64,000 nucleotides of DNA from Kazachstania africana CBS 2517. Lineage: Eukaryota > Ascomycota > Saccharomycetes > Saccharomycetales > Saccharomycetaceae. Within the stretch, counting starts at the first letter, position 1. Each line of letters begins with the position of its first letter. The DNA is taken from contig NC_018940.1 of the NCBI RefSeq assembly GCF_000304475.1, positions 1,550,001 through 1,614,000 of the forward strand, given 5' to 3'. The position numbers and the translations under genes were made by a program. The notes beneath the pieces are model-generated. The model searched no databases. It saw only the letters and a program-made list of their open reading frames with translations, and was not told the DNA's origin. Shown here piece by piece: positions 1-10,350 of this stretch.

Positions 1-12
1 TTCAAGAAAAGA

Positions 13-1728
13 ATGAACGTAGGATCTAATGTTCATTCAGCTCCTGCCCCTGCAGAAGTTTTGGCATCTCAAAACAATAGTGAACTTAACATCAATGAAA
101 AAAGCTCTCCTTTACATTTTACTGCAATGCTGAACAATCTTTCAATTAGTGGGAACGTTCCTTTACAACCACTTGAGTTTAACCAAGATGGTACTTACAT
201 TCTGAAAATTAGCAATATTCCAGATGACCTTACTTTAAGAGAGGCATATACTATATTTGCATTATCTAATGGTGCAGCGGGTATCGAGTTGCTCGAAAAT
301 TCTACTTTAAATGATGATAAAAATCTTAACGATAGGCATATAATATCAGCCAAATTCAATTCTTTAAATTTAGTGGTGCAATACGCAAATATATTAAATT
401 CCAAGAATGAGCTATTTGGACCAACATTCCCCTTTAAAAGTCATATTGAAGTAACCGAAGAACCTTCACGTAAACAAGTTCCATACCAAACAATAAATTT
501 AAATTACAACAGTTTGAATCCTTTACAACAGTTATCAATTCATACTCCTATCAACAATGGCATGAACCAATCGCAAGCATCTCCTGTTCCTTCATCAAAC
601 AAGAGACCAAGTTTGTTAACTCAGCGTTCTAGATTTTCATTTAGCGATCCATTTGCTAATAATCTGGATGGTAATAATGAAGACCCAAATATGACTGCTA
701 ATAATGACATCAGCAAATCCTTTTTGCTAATGGAAAATGATGAAATCAATGACAATATTTGGGGACCTAATGTGATGGCGTCAAGCAGTATGAAGGGCTT
801 GATGGACCAAATTCATCCTGCTACTCCGAGCCTAGAATGGAGATCAAATAATAATGGTAGAAAGAGTTCATCGTTTTTCTTACCTTCAACTGCTGGTAGT
901 GCTGTTACGCCAACTTTACCCGACGTTGACATGATGCAAATGAGTGGCACCAATAATAATGCATCAATACCGTCATATGCAGCTATGCTTAATCAAATGG
1001 ATCCATCTCTAGGTGCTGGTCAGCAATCACTACAACAAATGATGAACCAGGGTTCAAATGAAGTTAACGTTAATACAACTCCGCAAAAAGATGCATATTA
1101 CAATTCAATGCAAAACTTACCTACAAATACCACACCTCATAGTAAATCTAGGCTAAATTCCTCTGTAAATAGAAACACTCAATCATCTGCTGGTACCACC
1201 ACTTCTACCAATAATATTGTAAATAAATCGTCCTCATCATTGGCCAATAATGCTGGCGGTATTTCGCAAGCAGATTTATCGCTATTAGCAAGAGTACCCC
1301 CTCCAGCTAATCCAGCAGATCAAAATCCGCCATGTAATACTTTATACGTAGGCAATTTACCACCAGATGCTACAGAACAGGAATTAAGACAATTATTTTC
1401 TAAGCAGCAAGGCTTTAGAAGATTGTCATTCAAGAACAAGAGTAGCAATGGTAATGGACATGGTCCTATGTGCTTTGTCGAATTTGACGACGTCAGTTTT
1501 GCAACTAGAGCATTAGCTGAACTTTACGGTAGTCAATTACCTCGTACTACAACAAGTAATAAAGGTGGAATTAGGTTAAGCTTCTCCAAGAATCCATTAG
1601 GAGTTCGAGGTCCAAACAGTAGAAGAAGTAATAATAGTAATGGCAGTAATGCTAATATTTCGAATTCTAATGTTTCTTCCTCCTCCAATATAAATTACAA
1701 TTATGTCACTGGTTTTACCAAAAATTAA
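13..1728 (+). CDS. WHI3: WHI3/WHI4-type RNA-binding protein (possibly 5' truncated by the window edge)
   Basis: Whi3 binds and sequesters mRNAs such as the G1 cyclin CLN3 message in the cytoplasm, and so delays Start. A C-terminal RRM (about residues 442-530) contains [15 protein letters not shown] and [20 protein letters not shown], nearly identical to what I recall of S. cerevisiae Whi3. An N-terminal RRM-like segment (about 60-150) and a low-complexity Asn/Ser/Gln-rich middle, including the [17 protein letters not shown] block, also match. The frame stays open through the first 12 bases of the window, and about 30 fewer residues precede the conserved N-terminal block than in S. cerevisiae. 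The true start may therefore lie outside. WHI3 and WHI4 are ohnologues; the downstream order GCR2-NNR1-PSY2 favours the WHI3 track. Confidence 0.93.
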   Translation: MNVGSNVHSAPAPAEVLASQNNSELNINEKSSPLHFTAMLNNLSISGNVPLQPLEFNQDGTYILKISNIPDDLTLREAYTIFALSNGAAGIELLENSTLNDDKNLNDRHIISAKFNSLNLVVQYANILNSKNELFGPTFPFKSHIEVTEEPSRKQVPYQTINLNYNSLNPLQQLSIHTPINNGMNQSQASPVPSSNKRPSLLTQRSRFSFSDPFANNLDGNNEDPNMTANNDISKSFLLMENDEINDNIWGPNVMASSSMKGLMDQIHPATPSLEWRSNNNGRKSSSFFLPSTAGSAVTPTLPDVDMMQMSGTNNNASIPSYAAMLNQMDPSLGAGQQSLQQMMNQGSNEVNVNTTPQKDAYYNSMQNLPTNTTPHSKSRLNSSVNRNTQSSAGTTTSTNNIVNKSSSSLANNAGGISQADLSLLARVPPPANPADQNPPCNTLYVGNLPPDATEQELRQLFSKQQGFRRLSFKNKSSNGNGHGPMCFVEFDDVSFATRALAELYGSQLPRTTTSNKGGIRLSFSKNPLGVRGPNSRRSNNSNGSNANISNSNVSSSSNINYNYVTGFTKN

Positions 1729-2051
1729 GTTTTGTTATTTTTTTCCCTTCTTTTATTTTATCGTGTTGCATTTCCTCTGTATTATTACTATTTTCAATTA
1801 ATCTCAACATATTTCATTGAGATACCTGAACTGTTTGAATCATCTCTTTATATACACTTTCATAACTATATATATGTTATATGAATATACATTTTTAATG
1901 GCCTTTTTCCTTTCGCGATTAATGCAAGAGTAAAAATTCGCAATTAAAAAATCAATAATCACAACTGAGTTTATAAATATTCAGGACATCATTACCAAAG
2001 CTTTAGAGCTTGATAGATTGCTATATTTTTTTACAAACAAACGTTTATCTT
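1729..2051. other. Intergenic: WHI3 3' region and GCR2 promoter
   Basis: AT-rich spacer between two tandem genes. It holds T-rich tracts after the WHI3 stop and TATA-like stretches near 1848-1885 that could serve either 3'-end formation or GCR2 initiation. I see no small gene or recognisable factor site. Confidence 0.5.
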
Positions 2052-3515
2052 ATGAATGACTTAGATTTTAATTTATTGACGGGAAAAGATAACAATACTA
2101 GCAATGATCCAATTTCAAACACACCTTCGGTGAAAGCATTAGGCTTAGTACATTACCAAGCAAAATTAGATACTTTTATTATAAGAGCATTCAACCTTCT
2201 GTCAAATAACGCCATAATTGATACCAACAAGTTACAGAGTGTAACGAGCTCACCTATAACAACAAATACTACTCCAAACTCAGTAACCTATAATGACAAC
2301 GAAAGTAATAATGATAACATTCCAAAACCAAATGAATCATTAACGCCGAATAACAATCTAGACACGAATCAGGTTGTTAATAGCCCGCCTATCTCATCGA
2401 AGCAACAATATATGAATATTTTCAACAAAATTTCAAAAATTTTCAGTGCCACGTTATCATCTGGTGTAATAGATGAAAAGTCCACTTCTCCTAAGTCTCC
2501 AATAGAATTGTACCAAAGATTTCAACAAATATTGAAAGAAATAGAGTTAAGTTATGAGGCTAGCCCGTATTCTAACTATTTTATAGCCGTGTCTGCAAGT
2601 AATGACCCAACCAAGATAAACTCAGGTCTATGGCGTATAAAGTCTGATGCAGAACTGCAAGATGATCAACTTTGGAAATTCGTTTCAATGTGCATATTTG
2701 CAGTGTATGATCCACAGACAGGGCAACTTAATAATAGCGCTCTAAGAAACAAAAAGTTGAATTCATTAAATAACTCACCAAAAGAAAGCAGTATAAGTTC
2801 AAATGCCACTAGTAGTATAGATACTAATGCAAACAATGTTTCAACAACGAACGGCATAAAAAAGCCAAAAAAGAGATACGTTAGAAGAAGAAATAACACT
2901 GTCTCTGTTGCTCGTAAGAAAGATGTTGGTGCAAATGCTGGTAATAACGATAATTTTGTATCAACGACTAGCGACAATAATGCCATGTCGAATGCTGTTG
3001 GAAACAATATAAACATGGAGTCCCAATTTACTCAGTTACTACAAAAGCGATTACAAAATGTTTCACAAGATATTGCTTCCAGATCACTGAGTGGATATTA
3101 TACACAACCAACGTCGCCAGGCTTCACTTCTAATGGCGACCCTTTCAACTTCAATGATCTAAGTAATGGAACTACAAGTCAACAAGGCATGAATAATGGT
3201 GCAGCAAGTAACAACCGGAAGAGAAGATCGTTAGGCTCCATCGATGTCAACACACTGGATAACGATGCCATGGATGAAATACTACAATTATCTAATCCTA
3301 TGGATGGAGCTAAAGCTCTACAGAATGCAGGAACAGAACAGATTATAGACCAATTGAAACAATCCTACAGCTCTCTACTTTCTGAAAAAGATAAGAGAAT
3401 AAATCAATTAGAGAGGGAGCTGGAACTACAGCGTCGCGAGATGCAATGGTTAAGGAAATTGCTGATTGAAGATATGGGATGTGTCAGATCTCTTCTACAG
3501 GACATACGTAAATAG
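2052..3515 (+). CDS. GCR2: Glycolytic gene transcriptional activator Gcr2
   Basis: Gcr2 is the co-activator that partners Gcr1, and with Rap1 drives high expression of glycolytic genes. The 487-residue product has long Asn/Ser/Thr-rich linkers and a basic patch around residues 270-280 (KKPKKRYVRRR). It ends in a coiled-coil-like segment (about 435-480) with SEKDKRINQLERELELQRRE, consistent with the C-terminal dimerisation region of the family. S. cerevisiae Gcr2 is about 534 residues. The frame is open further upstream, but 2052 is the first in-frame ATG. Placement between WHI3 and NNR1 matches YNL199C. Confidence 0.92.
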   Translation: MNDLDFNLLTGKDNNTSNDPISNTPSVKALGLVHYQAKLDTFIIRAFNLLSNNAIIDTNKLQSVTSSPITTNTTPNSVTYNDNESNNDNIPKPNESLTPNNNLDTNQVVNSPPISSKQQYMNIFNKISKIFSATLSSGVIDEKSTSPKSPIELYQRFQQILKEIELSYEASPYSNYFIAVSASNDPTKINSGLWRIKSDAELQDDQLWKFVSMCIFAVYDPQTGQLNNSALRNKKLNSLNNSPKESSISSNATSSIDTNANNVSTTNGIKKPKKRYVRRRNNTVSVARKKDVGANAGNNDNFVSTTSDNNAMSNAVGNNINMESQFTQLLQKRLQNVSQDIASRSLSGYYTQPTSPGFTSNGDPFNFNDLSNGTTSQQGMNNGAASNNRKRRSLGSIDVNTLDNDAMDEILQLSNPMDGAKALQNAGTEQIIDQLKQSYSSLLSEKDKRINQLERELELQRREMQWLRKLLIEDMGCVRSLLQDIRK

Positions 3516-3743
3516 GAAATTTCGCCTTATACAGTTGATATACAGTTTTTACTCAATGAAAGTTAATGAACTTATTTCTCATCGAATTATTTTTTTAGAT
3601 GCATCGAATTGCGTGATATTTGAAATGAAGGGATAAAAGCACCGTAATAGTATATAAACTGGAAGGGAGATGAGATTAAATAATCCTAGAAGCAGTGTGG
3701 TTTTTGATATCCCAAATAGTTTTCTGGTGGTTAAGAATTTATA

Positions 3744-4475
3744 ATGTCGACATTGAAAGCTGTATCATCAAAGTTAGCTGCTGAAATTGATAAAGAGTTG
3801 ATGGGCCCCAGCATAGGATTTACTCTTCAGCAATTGATGGAGTTGGCTGGATTAAGTGTAGCTGAAGCAATTAACCGTGAATTTCCGCTTAAAAGTGCTG
3901 GCGAAAAGAAGAATGTTTTCATTTTGGCAGGTCCCGGTAACAACGGTGGTGATGGTTTGGTATGTGCAAGACATTTGAAACTATTTGGTTATAATCCCAT
4001 CGTTTACTACCCCAAAAGAACAGAAAAAGTGGAATTCTACAAGCAATTAGTCAATCAATTGAGTTTTTTCAAAGTTCCAGTACTCGGACCTGAAAATAAC
4101 GATAATTGGCTAGAATATTTGAAAGCTGATAAGACTGTATGCATCGTGGACGCTCTCTTTGGATTCAGCTTCAAACCACCACTAAGAGAGCCATTCGCTA
4201 CAATTATCAAGGAAGTCTGCGACTTGCAAGACAAAGTCCCTGTGGTTACTGTCGATGTCCCATCGGGCTGGGATGTCGATGACGGACCCGTTAGTGAGCC
4301 TCACATTATACCCAAGATATTAGTTTCGCTGACAGTTCCAAAGCCATGCAGTCAGTTCCTTCAAAAAAGCAGTGTGCACTACGTCGGTGGGAGGTTTATT
4401 GCTCCAGAGTTTGCTCGTAAATACGGATTTGAACCCTTCGAATATCAATCCTGCGACCAAATTTTGAAGTTATAA
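3744..4475 (+). CDS. NNR1: NAD(P)HX epimerase (YjeF-N family)
   Basis: This enzyme epimerises the R form of damaged hydrated NADH/NADPH to the S form, so that the partner dehydratase can restore the cofactor. The 243-residue protein is a single YjeF_N domain. It shows the phosphate-binding AGPGNNGGDGLVCARHLK motif at about residues 62-79 and the DVPSGWDVDDG motif at about 171-181. Length agrees with the roughly 246 residues of S. cerevisiae YNL200C. The ATG is preceded by an A-rich context (ATAATG). It lies between GCR2 and PSY2 as in S. cerevisiae. Confidence 0.95.
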   Translation: MSTLKAVSSKLAAEIDKELMGPSIGFTLQQLMELAGLSVAEAINREFPLKSAGEKKNVFILAGPGNNGGDGLVCARHLKLFGYNPIVYYPKRTEKVEFYKQLVNQLSFFKVPVLGPENNDNWLEYLKADKTVCIVDALFGFSFKPPLREPFATIIKEVCDLQDKVPVVTVDVPSGWDVDDGPVSEPHIIPKILVSLTVPKPCSQFLQKSSVHYVGGRFIAPEFARKYGFEPFEYQSCDQILKL

Positions 4476-4826
4476 CTGTTACAGAGCCTCTGTCTCTCAA
4501 TTTCAACGATGTCTATCCTCTAAAACGTGTTATACAGTGAGCCTGAAATCCTTGATATCTCTAGTATGTAATTAAATATAGATCGTTAATTAATGAAGTT
4601 TTACATAAGCTGTTTCGAATTACGAAAAAGCGAAAAAAATTTGGTTGAAAACAGAAAACACCAAATTAAATTTGGTGTCTCATCTAAAAGATTAGTAGGT
4701 AGAACGTAAAGGTTGCATTGTAACTACCGACATAACCTATTTTGAGTTTTTATATTTTTGTATCAAGAACAGGTATTGATAGAGAAAGGACGACTTTATT
4801 GGTATCATCTTTGGAAAATTGAAGTG
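4476..4826. other. Intergenic: NNR1 terminator and PSY2 promoter
   Basis: Non-coding spacer. Its notable content is a short perfect inverted repeat at 4658-4678, listed separately. Otherwise AT-rich; an in-frame extension of PSY2 reaches back to 4758 but contains no earlier ATG. Confidence 0.5.
4658..4678. repeat. Perfect inverted repeat, 9-bp arms, 3-bp loop
   Basis: ACACCAAAT is followed by TAA and then ATTTGGTGT, a perfect dyad about 150 bp upstream of the PSY2 ATG. A related half (AATTTGGTT) lies just upstream at about 4637-4645. It may be a dimeric factor site or a small hairpin in the NNR1 3' end. I do not recognise the factor. Confidence 0.8.
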
Positions 4827-7241
4827 ATGACATCTACCAATACGAATAATCAAAACAACGTGGACGAATCCTTCAGCAATACGGAGCCAAAAAGAGTCAA
4901 GGTGTATGTCCTGGAAAATAATGAGTGGAAAGACAATGGGACAGGCTTTTGCACTGGAGAAATAAGAGATGTCGAAGAGGGCGATGAGATTACGAAATCT
5001 GCGTACCTTGTTGTTAGTAGCGAGGATGACCAAAAAGAGACATTATTACGTTCAAAAGTGGAAGGAAATATAGAATACCAACGACAAGAAGAAACCTTGA
5101 TAGTTTGGAAAGATTTAAATGGCAATGATATCGCGCTAAGTTTCGAGGAAAGTATAGGGTGTGACACTCTTTGTGAATTCATTATACAAGTCCAAAGACA
5201 CATCGAAAATAGCATTTCTTTGATCTCTGTAAAGAGTAGCGATAATGGTATTGGTTCTGTCCACGAGATAGTAGCTGGCCCAGTTATTTTACCTTCAACT
5301 GACAAAGACCAAAATACTGATACTTTGTATGATGCATTGAAGATTGTAAATGAAAATTCAATCTATGATTACATGAAAAATGAAACAATAGAGTTTATCT
5401 TACAATCAAGCTATATCAATTTGCTTATAGATCACTTCCATAGAGCTGAGAAGGGGAAAATGATTAAAGATTTGTTTCTTTTAAGCACTATCATTAAAAC
5501 TTTAATCTTATACAATCAGAGGGATATTATTGAACTCATGGTCGATGACGAACATATCATGGGTATAATCGGCATATTGGAGTATGACACAGAATTTCCA
5601 AATTTGAAAGCAAACCATAGAGAATACTTAAAACTTAATGGGCCTTGTTTCAAGGAAGTTATACCGCTGGAGAACAAAGATTTAGAGTTGGTGGTTAAGA
5701 AATATTTTCGACTAAAATTCTTAAAGGACGTTGTATTAGTACGATTTCTGGACGATAATAACTTAAATTCATTCATGGACATCATACTAGATCTTAAAAC
5801 TTGTATAATTGATTGGCTACAAACAGATCCATTCCTGGATAAAATAATGAACATATTCTCTACAGATGATGATAGTTCTAAGAAAAGAGATGCCATCAGA
5901 TTGTTGCATCAATATGTAGGGATGTCAAAAGATCTGGATCCCATTGATAAAACGAAGTTTTACAGGACCCTCGTGAGAAAGGGTCTATTTAACGTGTTGT
6001 CATACGCATTTAGTCAAGAAAAAGATAGCAACTTGAGAATCCTAGCTACTGATTTGATCATTACAATTATCGAGCACGACATATTGCTAATACATAATAT
6101 TCAAAACGAGAAAACAAAAGACACCGCAATAGATGATAATTTCCCTCCTGCATCTGATGCAATAACGGATGACATGAAATTGCTTTCCATTTTATCTACC
6201 ATTCTACTTTCAGATAAAAGCCCAGGGCTCATGGAACAAGTAGTACAAGCACTTAGCACCTTGTTACATCCTGACGGTTGCTTAGCAGGAACTGATGGGG
6301 AGTTTTCCAATTTTTCCAGCATTAGTAGCATAAATGGATTCGATGTAAATGATTCGGATAATTCTTATGGTATGGATGGCATTTTTAATAGCATAGATAG
6401 GGATAATAATGAAACAGAAGCAAATAAACAATTGAAGATTTATTTTAACAAATTCTATAGTCAAATAGCTCCATTTCTATTCAAGCCGCTAATGCCTAAA
6501 GCTAATATTGACTGCTCAGAATTAGACGATTTTCTTCTGATTCATTTGTTGAAACTGATATCTTTTATTGCGACAGAACATACAAGGCTAATATCTAGGA
6601 AATTCATACTAGAAAATGGAATTTTAAAAACGTTGAGTCAATTAATTGGGCCAACTCATATCTTACAATTACGTCTCACAGCAGTTAGATGTTTCAAAAA
6701 TATTCTAAATCTGAATGATAAGTATTATCATAGATACATTATTTCCAATAACTTAGTAGATCCAATATTCGAGCTTCTGAAAGATAATTTATTTGAAGAT
6801 AATCTGGCAACTTCTTGCATATTAGACTTATTGAACATAGTATCGCTGAACTGCACTCTGGATAGTGGCAAAGAAAATGATCAAAATGCTAAACACAATT
6901 TGACTGAAAAGTCAAAGTCTCTCAATAAAGCCAAGAATAATTTCACTATCTTAAACAAGCATATTATTGGAAAATATGGTTCCATAATCAAGGAACTTTC
7001 TTCTTTCCCTTTTATAAGAGAAATGTTTGAATTTGATAGGATAACTAATGAGATTGAGAAGGAACTTGACATTGAAACTGATATTGATAGAATCAGTCCT
7101 AATGATACTGACACAAACAAGTCTGATGCGACTACTGAGAATTGCAAGAGATCATATTCCGAGCTAGAAACGTCAGAAAATAGTAATAGCAATGAGGATG
7201 TCAGCAAATTTGAACTTGACCAGCACGTCGTGACAAGTTAG
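4827..7241 (+). CDS. PSY2: Protein phosphatase 4 regulatory subunit 3 (Psy2/SMEK)
   Basis: Psy2 targets the Pph3 catalytic subunit, with Psy4, to substrates such as phosphorylated H2AX and Rad53, allowing recovery from DNA damage. The 804-residue product begins with an EVH1/PH-like domain (about residues 15-115; [18 protein letters not shown]). It continues as an alpha-helical armadillo-type scaffold with conserved SMEK blocks, then ends in an acidic, Ser/Asn-rich tail. S. cerevisiae Psy2 is about 858 residues. The first in-frame ATG is 4827; sequence upstream in this frame opens with TTG and looks like leader. Gene order matches YNL201C. Confidence 0.95.
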   Translation: MTSTNTNNQNNVDESFSNTEPKRVKVYVLENNEWKDNGTGFCTGEIRDVEEGDEITKSAYLVVSSEDDQKETLLRSKVEGNIEYQRQEETLIVWKDLNGNDIALSFEESIGCDTLCEFIIQVQRHIENSISLISVKSSDNGIGSVHEIVAGPVILPSTDKDQNTDTLYDALKIVNENSIYDYMKNETIEFILQSSYINLLIDHFHRAEKGKMIKDLFLLSTIIKTLILYNQRDIIELMVDDEHIMGIIGILEYDTEFPNLKANHREYLKLNGPCFKEVIPLENKDLELVVKKYFRLKFLKDVVLVRFLDDNNLNSFMDIILDLKTCIIDWLQTDPFLDKIMNIFSTDDDSSKKRDAIRLLHQYVGMSKDLDPIDKTKFYRTLVRKGLFNVLSYAFSQEKDSNLRILATDLIITIIEHDILLIHNIQNEKTKDTAIDDNFPPASDAITDDMKLLSILSTILLSDKSPGLMEQVVQALSTLLHPDGCLAGTDGEFSNFSSISSINGFDVNDSDNSYGMDGIFNSIDRDNNETEANKQLKIYFNKFYSQIAPFLFKPLMPKANIDCSELDDFLLIHLLKLISFIATEHTRLISRKFILENGILKTLSQLIGPTHILQLRLTAVRCFKNILNLNDKYYHRYIISNNLVDPIFELLKDNLFEDNLATSCILDLLNIVSLNCTLDSGKENDQNAKHNLTEKSKSLNKAKNNFTILNKHIIGKYGSIIKELSSFPFIREMFEFDRITNEIEKELDIETDIDRISPNDTDTNKSDATTENCKRSYSELETSENSNSNEDVSKFELDQHVVTS

Positions 7242-7498
7242 ATATTCATATTATTTTGTTGCCAATTTCTTGGTATGAGCAAAGGGATAGATGAGAAATC
7301 AGAAGATTCATGGTTAAATAATAGATTTATAGACCGTTTGTATTATTATTAAATTTAATGAAATATCTCTAATGCGACAAAGTAGATAAAATGTTTTTAT
7401 ATATATTCGCAATTAGATAATAACGTTGTTATATGAAGAAGATATATCGAAGCAATAGCTAAAATAAAAGGAATAGAGACAGAAGCAGCGGTGAGAAA

Positions 7499-8374
7499 TT
7501 ATAACTTGGCTTTTTCTTTCCCTTCTATGATTTGTTCTGGATACATTTGGTTAGCAAATAATGTACCGGTGTGCCACATACCACCATCCACAACAAGTAT
7601 ATTACCGTTGATATAAGAGCCGGAAGCTGAAAACAAGAATACAGTAGCCTCAGCAATATCTTTTTTACTACCCAATCTTTGTAATGGTATCATCTTGGTA
7701 AGTTTGTTGACCATTTTGGGATCAGATAATCTCTTAAAACCTTCGGTATCATTTATTGCACCTGGAGCGATACAGTTTGAGCGGACGCCAAAGGGACCCA
7801 ATTCGACGGCCAAATTATTTGATAATGCGTCAATACCAGCCTTAGCTGCTCCTACAGGGCCTTGAAAGGGTACACCATAATAATGAAACGTGGCAGAAAT
7901 GAAAAGTATAGCCCCTTTCGTCTTCAATAATGCTGGCGTAGCCGCTTTGGCTATATTGAAAGAGCCAATTAAATCTATTCCAACTACCGAGTTGAATGCA
8001 TTGGGAGATAGATTGTTGAAATCACATACAAAATTACCAGCAGCACCTGCAATAACAAAATCAATCCTTCCCCACCTCTCCAAAGTCTTATCTACAGCCT
8101 CTTGGACTTGCTTAAAATTTCTTACGTCGATATCAGGAACAGCCATGCTTGCATCCGGATCATTCACCAACTCACACAGCTCCTTGCATGTGAGTTCCAA
8201 CTTCTCATTGTCTCTTCCAACCACGGATGCTTTGCAACCCAAGAGAACCATAGCCTCAGCTTGTACTCTACATATGGTGCCCGATCCACCAGTGATCAGA
8301 ACGACTTTACCCTTAAACAAATCCGGCTTCCATGAGCTCGTAGACACAAATGATCTGTCCAGTGTATTAACCAT
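7499..8374 (-). CDS. SPS19: Peroxisomal 2,4-dienoyl-CoA reductase
   Basis: The enzyme reduces 2,4-dienoyl-CoA with NADPH during peroxisomal beta-oxidation of unsaturated fatty acids; in S. cerevisiae it is also sporulation-induced. The 291-residue product is a short-chain dehydrogenase with the cofactor motif ITGGSGTICR near residue 28. It has the family block SATFHYYGVPFQGPVGAAKA, with the active-site Lys near 178. The C terminus AKL is a type-1 peroxisomal targeting signal (S. cerevisiae has SKL). The first ATG is at 8374; one upstream codon is GTG. It is convergent with PSY2. The promoter carries a TATA box and an oleate-element-like site, listed separately. Confidence 0.96.
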   Translation of the reverse strand: MVNTLDRSFVSTSSWKPDLFKGKVVLITGGSGTICRVQAEAMVLLGCKASVVGRDNEKLELTCKELCELVNDPDASMAVPDIDVRNFKQVQEAVDKTLERWGRIDFVIAGAAGNFVCDFNNLSPNAFNSVVGIDLIGSFNIAKAATPALLKTKGAILFISATFHYYGVPFQGPVGAAKAGIDALSNNLAVELGPFGVRSNCIAPGAINDTEGFKRLSDPKMVNKLTKMIPLQRLGSKKDIAEATVFLFSASGSYINGNILVVDGGMWHTGTLFANQMYPEQIIEGKEKAKL

Positions 8375-8448
8375 CACTTTAGTATTTCACCTCATGTAAA
8401 ATTTGACAAGAGTGAACGCTACTTGATAACTTGTCATTTCTCAGGTCC

Positions 8449-8456
8449 TTTTATAC
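8449..8456 (-). promoter_or_regulatory. SPS19 TATA box
   Basis: On the minus strand the sequence reads GAGTATAAAAGGA, a canonical TATAAAAG about 75 bp upstream of the SPS19 ATG. The position suits inducible TATA-dependent initiation. Confidence 0.6.
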
Positions 8457-8499
8457 TCTTCCTTAACCCAACCTTTCTGTGAGTTGACCTTTTTTGTAT

Positions 8500-8524
8500 C
8501 GGAATAGTGGTACTATTAAAGCCG
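8500..8524 (-). promoter_or_regulatory. Oleate response element-like site for SPS19
   Basis: On the minus strand this reads CGG-CTT-TAA-N13-CCG. The Oaf1-Pip2 oleate response element is known as CGG-N3-TNA-N9-12-CCG, so this matches all fixed bases with a spacer one base too long. It sits about 45 bp upstream of the SPS19 TATA box. SPS19 is a classical Oaf1-Pip2 target in S. cerevisiae. Function here is inferred. Confidence 0.5.
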
Positions 8525-8559
8525 CACTACGTCACGTTCAATTTCATTGAGAGTTTTGG

Positions 8560-8830
8560 TATATAAAGAGGTCACATCGTCAATATTGGAGCATGGAGAG
8601 GGTTCGCTTCAGGTTTTGTTGCCATTGGGACAGTGGGGGGCCTTCTGCTAGAGTTTTCCGAGCTGGTTTTGCTGCATTAGAGTCATGGTATTATGAAGTC
8701 CAGTACAAGGAAACGGACGTTGCGCTACTATTCACTCTATTTTTGGTAACCGTGGTCTCAATCTGATGATTTGCAGATTGACTTCAATTTCGCTCTCTTT
8801 ATGGTAGTAGGCTTGATCTCTACCATCTGG
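8560..8830 (+). other. Unassigned GC-richer block downstream of a TATA box in the SPS19-RTT106 interval
   Basis: A rightward TATATAAAG (8560-8568) is followed by about 250 bp that is clearly less AT-rich than normal spacers. It contains a 57-codon frame (8593-8766) ending in a hydrophobic stretch. The TATA box lies about 380 bp before the RTT106 ATG, farther than usual. The position matches where SPS18/GCS1 would lie in relatives, but I see no ArfGAP zinc-finger remnant. It may be a long RTT106 leader, an unrecognised non-coding RNA, or decayed sequence. Confidence 0.3.
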
Positions 8831-8849
8831 CATATGAAATTTTGACTAA

Positions 8850-8855
8850 ACGCGT
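8850..8855. promoter_or_regulatory. MCB-type box (ACGCGT) upstream of RTT106
   Basis: ACGCGT lies about 95 bp upstream of the RTT106 start codon. The MBF complex uses this hexamer for G1/S transcription, which would fit a replication-coupled histone chaperone. A single hexamer can also occur by chance. Confidence 0.35.
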
Positions 8856-8947
8856 ATTTCTTTCACAGTTACAAGATTTCAGAATAGATAATTGATTTTT
8901 AACAGGCTACAAGAAGACAAGTACTACACAGATAATTGAACATATTA

Positions 8948-10273
8948 ATGTCAGAATCATTTTTAAATCATTTGCCAGAGGAATTAAGGGGTAGAGTTGT
9001 GAAAATAACAAGTGTTCTTCCAAATTCTCTCTCCATATTCCAGGACGTTTACAATTTCGCCTTAGACGAGGTCCTTGAATCAAAGAGGAAGCAAGTAAAG
9101 AGTTCAACTAGCATTAATGGTAAACATGGTGAACAAGACAAAGTGGAGGAAAGTGATATCATACTCAAATTAGATAATGTGTCAGTACTTTCTCCTTTAC
9201 GTAGGAAGTTATCACTGGCATTACATCTCTCTTCAACAACTAAGAAACCTGTATTATCTCTCTTAAAAGAAGATCATAGCATCGAATTTAGCATCACTGA
9301 TTTGAAATCATCTATAAATATGGCCTCTTTTCTGCCTGTTCCAGAAAAGCAAGGCATAATGTACCTATTTGTAAGTTACAAGCAATCGAATAATCCAAAA
9401 TACACAGAACCACTGTTAATAACTCTGAATAAAGAATCCACACTGCAGCAGTTTGTCAATCTAGGTATAGTTTCAAGTGACGAGAAAGATTTCAAGAAAT
9501 GTGTGGATTATTTGAGAAAACAGGCAATTATAACGGGCTTTAGAATAAATGATCCGTTTGCATCTGAATCCAATGCATTCCACGTTGATTGTCATAGAAG
9601 TACCAAAGAAGGTGTCTTATACTTCCTTTCAGACCATATTATTTTTGGCTTCAGGAAACCAATTCTTCTGTTTAATTCATCTGACATTGAATCTATTACA
9701 TATTCATCGATCACAAGATTGACATTTAATGTCACTCTTATAACAAAAACTAATGAAAAATATGAGTTTTCAATGATTGATCAAAATGAGTATGGTAAAA
9801 TAGATGAGTATGCAAAAAAGAGGGAAGTTATAGATAAATCCATGTCCGATGAGTTGAAGGCCAAGAAAATGAATCAGTCGCATAATGAAGGGCAATCTGC
9901 TTTGAAAGAGGCTTCCGAACAAATTGAAGTAAACATTAATAACATACCAATGGATTCTGATGATGAAAATGATGAAAATTTTGAAGGCGAGAGTGAATTG
10001 TCAGATGGAAGTGACGATTCTGATGAAGACAGTGGCGAAGGATCAGAAGCTGAGGAGGTTGTAGATGAACAACAGGAGGAGGGGGAAGAAAAAGAAGAAG
10101 AGGGAAAGTTCTCTATTCCGCATAATGACGCCATAAAACAGGAAATTCCAGTTGATGTAAAAAAAGAAATGAAAGATCTTCATGAAAATAGTCCTGACGT
10201 TGTCCCGGCTGACTTTGAGGATATTCCAATTGAAATAGATGAAGATGATGATTCCGGTGTTGAATACGACTAG
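8948..10273 (+). CDS. RTT106: Histone H3-H4 chaperone Rtt106
   Basis: Rtt106 binds H3-H4 acetylated on H3K56. It deposits them behind replication forks and also helps regulate histone genes and heterochromatin silencing. The 441-residue product has an N-terminal helical region and then tandem PH-like domains in roughly residues 65-300 (EGVLYFLSDHIIFGFRKPILLF is typical of the second). A long acidic Asp/Glu/Ser tail starts at about 330. S. cerevisiae Rtt106 is about 455 residues. The first in-frame ATG is 8948; the frame upstream starts with TTG only. It is convergent with RIO2 with a 77-bp gap. Confidence 0.94.
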   Translation: MSESFLNHLPEELRGRVVKITSVLPNSLSIFQDVYNFALDEVLESKRKQVKSSTSINGKHGEQDKVEESDIILKLDNVSVLSPLRRKLSLALHLSSTTKKPVLSLLKEDHSIEFSITDLKSSINMASFLPVPEKQGIMYLFVSYKQSNNPKYTEPLLITLNKESTLQQFVNLGIVSSDEKDFKKCVDYLRKQAIITGFRINDPFASESNAFHVDCHRSTKEGVLYFLSDHIIFGFRKPILLFNSSDIESITYSSITRLTFNVTLITKTNEKYEFSMIDQNEYGKIDEYAKKREVIDKSMSDELKAKKMNQSHNEGQSALKEASEQIEVNINNIPMDSDDENDENFEGESELSDGSDDSDEDSGEGSEAEEVVDEQQEEGEEKEEEGKFSIPHNDAIKQEIPVDVKKEMKDLHENSPDVVPADFEDIPIEIDEDDDSGVEYD

Positions 10274-10350
10274 AAATTCACGATATAATGTATGTTCAAT
10301 GCTATAATGTACAAAATAATATTTATCTATATATTATTTTAATATTAATC

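Noticed and set aside
8764..8770. Box C-like TGATGAT suggesting a C/D snoRNA
   Set aside because: No matching CTGA box D or terminal stem at suitable spacing.
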